A DNA stretch of 64,000 nucleotides from Siphlonurus alternatus (taxonomy: Eukaryota > Arthropoda > Insecta > Ephemeroptera > Siphlonuridae), in NCBI GenBank assembly GCA_949825025.1, contig OX463786.1, positions 9,411,094 to 9,475,093 on the forward strand, given 5' to 3'. The position numbers and the translations under genes are program-made. Positions 59,455 to 64,000 of this stretch are shown piece by piece. How positions within the stretch are numbered: the first letter of the stretch is position 1; every line of letters starts with the position of its first letter. Under the pieces are notes generated by a model. It saw nothing but the letters and a program-made list of their open reading frames with translations, did not search any database and had not been told where the DNA came from.

Positions 59455-59610
59455 AATTCAGGACAGCATGAACTTTACTTCTGCCTAACTTGCTAGAATT
59501 TCAATTTCAAGAGATGAAAATTTGCAATTTTGGGAGATATATGAAATATGTAAGAAAAGCTAAAAAATTACCCACCTAAAAAGACTTTTTTTTTACCACA
59601 CCTCTATATA
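59455..59610 (+). repeat. Repeat shared with 52935-53060
   Basis: GGACAGCATGAACTTTACTT, CTGCCTAACTTGCTAGA and ATTTGCAATTTTGGGAGAT align with the earlier copy. Confidence 0.6.
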
Positions 59611-59666
59611 ATGTGTATGGTAATACCTACATACAAAGCAGGAGTAATGTACAGTACATGCATGGT

Positions 59667-59802
59667 CTGGAGGATGTTCAAATACCTCCAATTAAGAATT
59701 TCCGTAAAAATACGTAAGAAATTAACATTATTTCCCTATGCTTGTGTAACTTTAAGCAAAATTTTAATTGGTGCTATTTCAATACCTACTTTGCAGAGGT
59801 AT
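59667..59802. mobile_element. Foldback family H, copy 3
   Basis: GAGGATGTTCAAATACCTCC and CAATTAAGAATTTCCGTAA face AAAATTTTAATTGGTGCTAT and TTCAATACCTACTTTGCAG. Confidence 0.65.
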
Positions 59803-61823
59803 TTTCACTAATTTAAGAATAAAAATTGCATTTCTCTCAACACACTGAGCGTCACATTTAATTAGGTTTTGGTATGTTTGGTATGTCCTCGTTTGCAAAG
59901 AATGATCTTACTGGCCCAACAGGAGCCGACTTCGTCGATCTGAGCATCTCCGAATATAATCTAAATTAATATGACAGCTAGCTATAGTGTAGGTTGTATA
60001 AAATTCAAATTTCATACGAGAAAAATGCAATTGCATACTAAAATAAACTGTTACCAATAAAACTGCATGTAAAAACGTCTATATTTATGATTATGACGTT
60101 CAGTGTTACCATATTTTCTATAATATAGAGACTATGATGAATATGTTAAAAGTTAAATTACTTGCCTGATTGTAAAAATTGCATGTTAAATTTATTCTAA
60201 TTTATACAAAAATATGATTTTAATAAAACTTTTTTCTTAATCTAACAATTCTCTGTGATTGTATTATTCTTTAAAAAATTTAAGAGCTGGCAAAAAAAAT
60301 AATAATACCATTAATGTTAAAAAATCTTTATATTTGATATTTTTCAAATTTATAATTGACAAATTTGTATCTATTTTATTTGCAATCATTGAAACTATTA
60401 AACAGTAAAATTTAATTTGCTGTTCTACATTGTAAAATTAATGATTTTTTTTTTAATTATGCCAATACTAGGAATCTTTTTTATATTTTAAAGATTTGGA
60501 GTAAATTTTAATTTTACACAACAGTAAAAAAGGGTTTGAAAAAATATTTTTTTTTATAATTTTTCAACAATATTTTATTTTTACACGTCAGTTTCACTCC
60601 TGCATGGGGTGGAAATGACAGGACGTAAACATTTTCTCTCGAAATGAGTAGCCCTTGACTAGGCCAACACCTGAAGGTAAGTTTTGTATCCTAGAATTAA
60701 TTTGCACTTGAGTTATAGGCCTAAAACCGTTTTTCCTAACTAACTCATGCATTCCAATTTTTAACTGACAGTAAGAACTGTACAATTAAATTAACTTGCA
60801 CATAAAAATTATAATAAATTGTTTATTGAACACAAAAACAATGTACAGAATAAATTATAAAATATTATATAATAATACCCTAAAAATAAGAAGAAAAATA
60901 TTGATTATATTATACATACATATTATTATGCAAACTAAAATGAAATATAATTTGGCCACAATACAAACAAAATTAAACCTATATTGTACAGTATCAATAT
61001 ATTATATAAACAAACAAAAAATATATTAATAATAATAATCAATATATTATATAAACAAAATAAGAACACAATACCACATAAAAATTAAAAGCCTAAAAGT
61101 TATTTTACAATAATTTTATTAATTACGTAAATCCTTTAGTTAAATTAATATAGAGGCTTCAAGTGATGCGCTCGCGCTGCGCAACTGTTTGTCGCCAAGA
61201 TCTATCTTGCACTTGAAATTGAAGCAAAGTGTTTTTTTAACTTTTCTCGGTTATAAAACAAGTAAAAAACCTAAATCATGAATTATCTACATTATTTTTC
61301 AGTTTGGACCAAAGTTCCGTAAAGGAATTATCCCTGAAAAATCTTATTCTTGGTGAAAAAACGAATTCACGTTTTTTTTTTTTTACATATTAAACCACTC
61401 TACCCTTATTTCACTTATTTGTATTTGATAAGTGAAACTCCTAATGATATTTTTTTTTTCAATATTCAGTGATATATAATGTATGATCGACTAAATAAAT
61501 ATTTTTAAATCATTGCACCCTAGCTCTCTAGCTCTATTATTTTTATTTTTGTATCCGTTTTTTAGGCAATAAACAATGCATTATTAAATTTAATAAATAG
61601 TATTTTTACTTAAATTTTATAATATCGTGCTCTATAAATTAGCAATAAAAAATAGTATTAGCAGTAAACAAATGTTTGAAATAAATTGTTTGATGGAAAT
61701 TTATAAAATCAAAATTTAATTATTTCTTACTTCTCCGGTAATAATTTTGCTTGCATGTACATATATATATGTGAAGAATGTAAAAGTAAAAACATTTTTT
61801 TATCTCTCAACAAAAATAAAGTA
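59803..61823. other. AT-rich stretch, no gene seen
   Basis: About 2 kb between the lipocalin gene and Kazal-2. Contains Asn/Ile-rich AT-driven frames only. CTAACTCATGCATTCCAATT at 60740 weakly repeats 54628. Confidence 0.45.
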
Positions 61824-62569
61824 ATAGTGAAATTAATTTGAAATTCCTTCCGGATAAAGCCGGAAGTATGAAGTTTGTGAATGTTTTTAATGGGGAATTC
61901 TCTTACAACTCAAATTTTAATTTAACTACTATATTATGATAGGGTACATATTAACAATAAGTTTGACTTAAGTTTAAACTTTTTTAACTCAAATTTGGGG
62001 ACTCTGAAGGGATTATTAAAATAGGGGCAAAGTATGCAACCCGCGCGCAAACCTGAAAATTGTGACGTAGAAACTCCCTAGTTAACACACAACAACTGCC
62101 TAATATCATAGTTTGAGCGTCAAGGAGTGATTGGCTATAAATTTTAGTAACACGATCGAAATCAGCGAGTTTTTCTACCCTAGTATCAATAGTTTTGTCT
62201 CTAATATTAGTTTACTTTAAGAGTGATAATCAAAAATATAAATTTATTGCAGGAAAATTTCACCTGCTAGGCAGTTTCTACGTCACGTTTTGGCGCTGAA
62301 TTCAAAAGAAAAAAGATTTTTAAAAAATTCCCTTGTCTCCAATTTTGAAAATTGAAACTTTTTTTGTTTTGGGACATTTATTTTCAAGGCATAGAGCATC
62401 TAAAAAAAAAAAAATAAATAAATGTAGGAGAATTCCCCATTCAGTTTTGAAAACTTACGAGTTTTTTTTTGCAGTAGAAGTACTGTGTGAAATTTCAATG
62501 AATAGGAAGTCTAGAAATTCTTCACTTCCGGCTACTTCCGGAGGGAATTTCAAATTAATTTGACTGTAT
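61824..62569. mobile_element. Foldback family F, long copy
   Basis: AGTGAAATTAATTTGAAATT and CCTTCCGGATAAAGCCGGAA at the left; CTTCCGGCTACTTCCGGAGG and AAATTAATTTGACTGTA at the right. It is about 746 bp against about 215 bp for compact copies, so it holds extra internal sequence (including GACGTAG and CTACGTCACG). Confidence 0.65.
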
Positions 62570-62654
62570 TGATGACAATATTATCTTATCATTAAAACTT
62601 AGATAAGATTATTTATATAGACGATCTAATTTACACATCAGTGTTATATTCAAG

Positions 62655-63391
62655 ATGAAGCTTGTACTAACATTTCTTATTGGTAAGTCGTAGAATTATA
62701 ATAATTATGTTGAATATATTGCAGCCTCAAAATATTCCTGTTATTACTTTTACGAATGCCCTCTAAAATATGTCTCCTATCGCAGATTAAGTAATTTTAT
62801 ATATATAGTGGTCTTAAATAGTGCTACGTTTTTTTACTCTATGTACTAATAAAAATGTTTAATCCGGGCTGTATATGTACATGGCCGTATATCATAAATT
62901 TTTATTTAAATGGAGCTTTACTGTTAGTATACATATTCAAATTGATGCATGATTACACCCCACTTGAAATAATTTTCATCTTTTATACTATACTCCTCGT
63001 TTTTTCTCATATTTTACACCATTTTTAAGGAAAAAAGAGAGAAAAAAATACGAGATTATGACTTATTTCCTCTCGTGAGCATGAAATATTAGAAAAAAAA
63101 ATCCATTTCATCCTTTTTTTTTTTTTTTTTTTGCGAGGAAGAAGATTTTTTTTTAAGGAAAAAAGACGTATTAGGTTTAGACGTGTAAATGATGAGTTGA
63201 AGACATAATTTTTCAGCTAGAGTAACTTCTGTATGATGTAGGCGTGCTGCTGGTGACGAGCGTGCTGGGAGAATGTCCTCTACGGTGCACGCGAGAGTAC
63301 AACCCCGTGTGTGGACGGAACTCAAGTGGAGAATTACACACGTTCGGGAACCAGTGTGAGCTGGAGGCGAACAACTGTGACCAGCTGACTG
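62655..63391 (+). CDS. Kazal-type serine protease inhibitor 2 (secreted), 3' incomplete
   Basis: Exon 1 (62655-62682) and exon 2 (63242-63391) join in phase 1 and give 59 residues before a phase-1 GTGGG donor. The last exon lies beyond the window. Residues 1-19 (MKLVLTFLIGVLLVTSVLG) are a signal peptide. Cysteines 21, 25, 33, 48 and 55 have exactly the spacing of Kazal-1 (3, 7, 14, 6). The reactive loop CTREYNPVC places Arg27 at P1, predicting trypsin-like targets (inference). The gene shares exon structure and phase with Kazal-1 (39122), so the two are paralogues. Its exon 2 lies a few bases after a copy of dispersed repeat J. The missing sixth cysteine should be in exon 3. Confidence 0.88.
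62965..63235 (+). mobile_element. Dispersed repeat J, copy without hairpin
   Basis: It aligns with 28420-28835 but lacks the nested hairpin. It has a long T run in place of part of it and ends at GAAGACATAATTTTTCAGCT, just before the Kazal-2 exon 2 acceptor. Confidence 0.7.
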
Positions 63392-63408
63392 GTGGGTTCA
63401 TATGACAA

Positions 63409-63695
63409 CAATGGAGTATCAACCTCATAAATTTTTATTGAAAAAATGGATACAGTGGCAGTGGAAAGTTTTGCTACTCTGATTTTTTTCCAGATTTCTT
63501 AGAGACCGGGAGGTATCGCTAAAAAGTTTTGGTGAAGTCACATTTTGAATCCTCGCCCCTTTAAAGGCGTCAAGTATCTATAGAGGCGTCACTTTCTCTG
63601 TAATTTTCAATATTTTTTTAAAAATAGTTCCCTAGCTGACTAAAAAAAAAAAAAAATCAGGGTAGCATAACTTTACATTTTTAAGGTCAATACTC
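63409..63695. mobile_element. Foldback family E, diverged copy
   Basis: Left tip ATGGAGTATCAACCTC, right tip GGTCAATACTCGATT. Inner TTTTGCTACTCTGATTTTTT faces AAAATCAGGGTAGCATAAC. The centre differs from the other copies (CCCCTTTAAAGGCG). Confidence 0.65.
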
Positions 63696-63947
63696 GATTC
63701 ACCTCATAAAGCACCAAGAGATGGCATTGAAAACTTTCTTGATAGTCAGTATCACGTATCTACACTTGTACAGTACTTAAGCCGGTAGCAAAGCTCTAAT
63801 ATAAAAACAATATAACACTTTTAAAATCACTAAGATCCAATTCACCTGTCATGATGTCAATTAAGTTTATCGTAATGTGTAGCTCTTTCTCCCATGAACA
63901 ATGTAATCATGTTATCATAATTATATCAAAGTTTATATAAATTTTAT

Positions 63948-64000
63948 TCACTTGAAACGTCTCTCATCGTCTTTTTCCTCAAAATTTGCACCATTTCAGA
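63948..64000 (+). mobile_element. Left end of a third repeat J copy
   Basis: CACTTGAAACGTCTCTCATC and AATTTGCACCATTTCAGA match the start of the other J copies. The window ends inside it, so the TTTCAG at the edge is not taken as a splice acceptor. Confidence 0.5.

Noticed and set aside
63983..64000. Third exon of Kazal-2 starting after TTTCAG at the window edge
   Set aside because: The sequence is the left end of dispersed repeat J, which has the same CACCATTTTAG-like word elsewhere.

Overview
This window is AT-rich animal DNA with genes split by introns. It probably comes from an arthropod, most plausibly a crustacean. Three things point that way: an octopamine receptor very close to the arthropod OAMB type, a crustacyanin/apolipoprotein-D-like secreted lipocalin, and two small Kazal-type inhibitors with ovomucoid-like spacing. 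The low GC content and the dense simple repeats and foldback elements would suit an isopod-like genome, but that is inference, not something the sequence proves.

Layout. From 3.8 to 17.4 kb on the minus strand lie two exons of an alpha1-like octopamine receptor: a large first coding exon (16329-17422, TM1-TM6) and a 111-nt exon (3813-3923, TM7). They are separated by a 12.4-kb intron packed with SINEs and foldback elements; the C-terminal exon was not found. A GC-rich island at 18.34-18.53 kb may be the receptor's promoter or 5' exon. From 22.98 to about 27.5 kb on the minus strand is an intact two-ORF non-LTR retrotransposon (CR1/L2/Jockey-like). Its ORF1 has a 2A-like peptide near the N terminus, and a G7 heptamer in exactly the frame needed for -1 slippage into ORF2. 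Around 34.1-35.0 kb is a weakly supported small-gene locus.

From 39 to 64 kb on the plus strand are three spliced genes for secreted proteins: Kazal-1 (39122-41069, three exons, 82 aa), a lipocalin (52753-59131, five exons, 193 aa) and Kazal-2 (62655 to beyond the window). The two Kazal proteins have identical cysteine spacing but different predicted P1 residues (Met and Arg). Three orphan exon-like segments (39394, 42254, 44836) lie in the same stretch.

The rest is mostly mobile DNA: SINEs with a 5S-rRNA-like head and one with a tRNA-Thr-like head, sharing one body; several unrelated foldback (MITE) families flanked by TTAA, as piggyBac elements are; other foldback families; four long (TC/GA)n tracts; and many solo fragments. 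The octamer TGACGTCA occurs 15 times, mostly inside foldback elements. No rRNA, functional tRNA, CRISPR or prokaryotic feature was seen.
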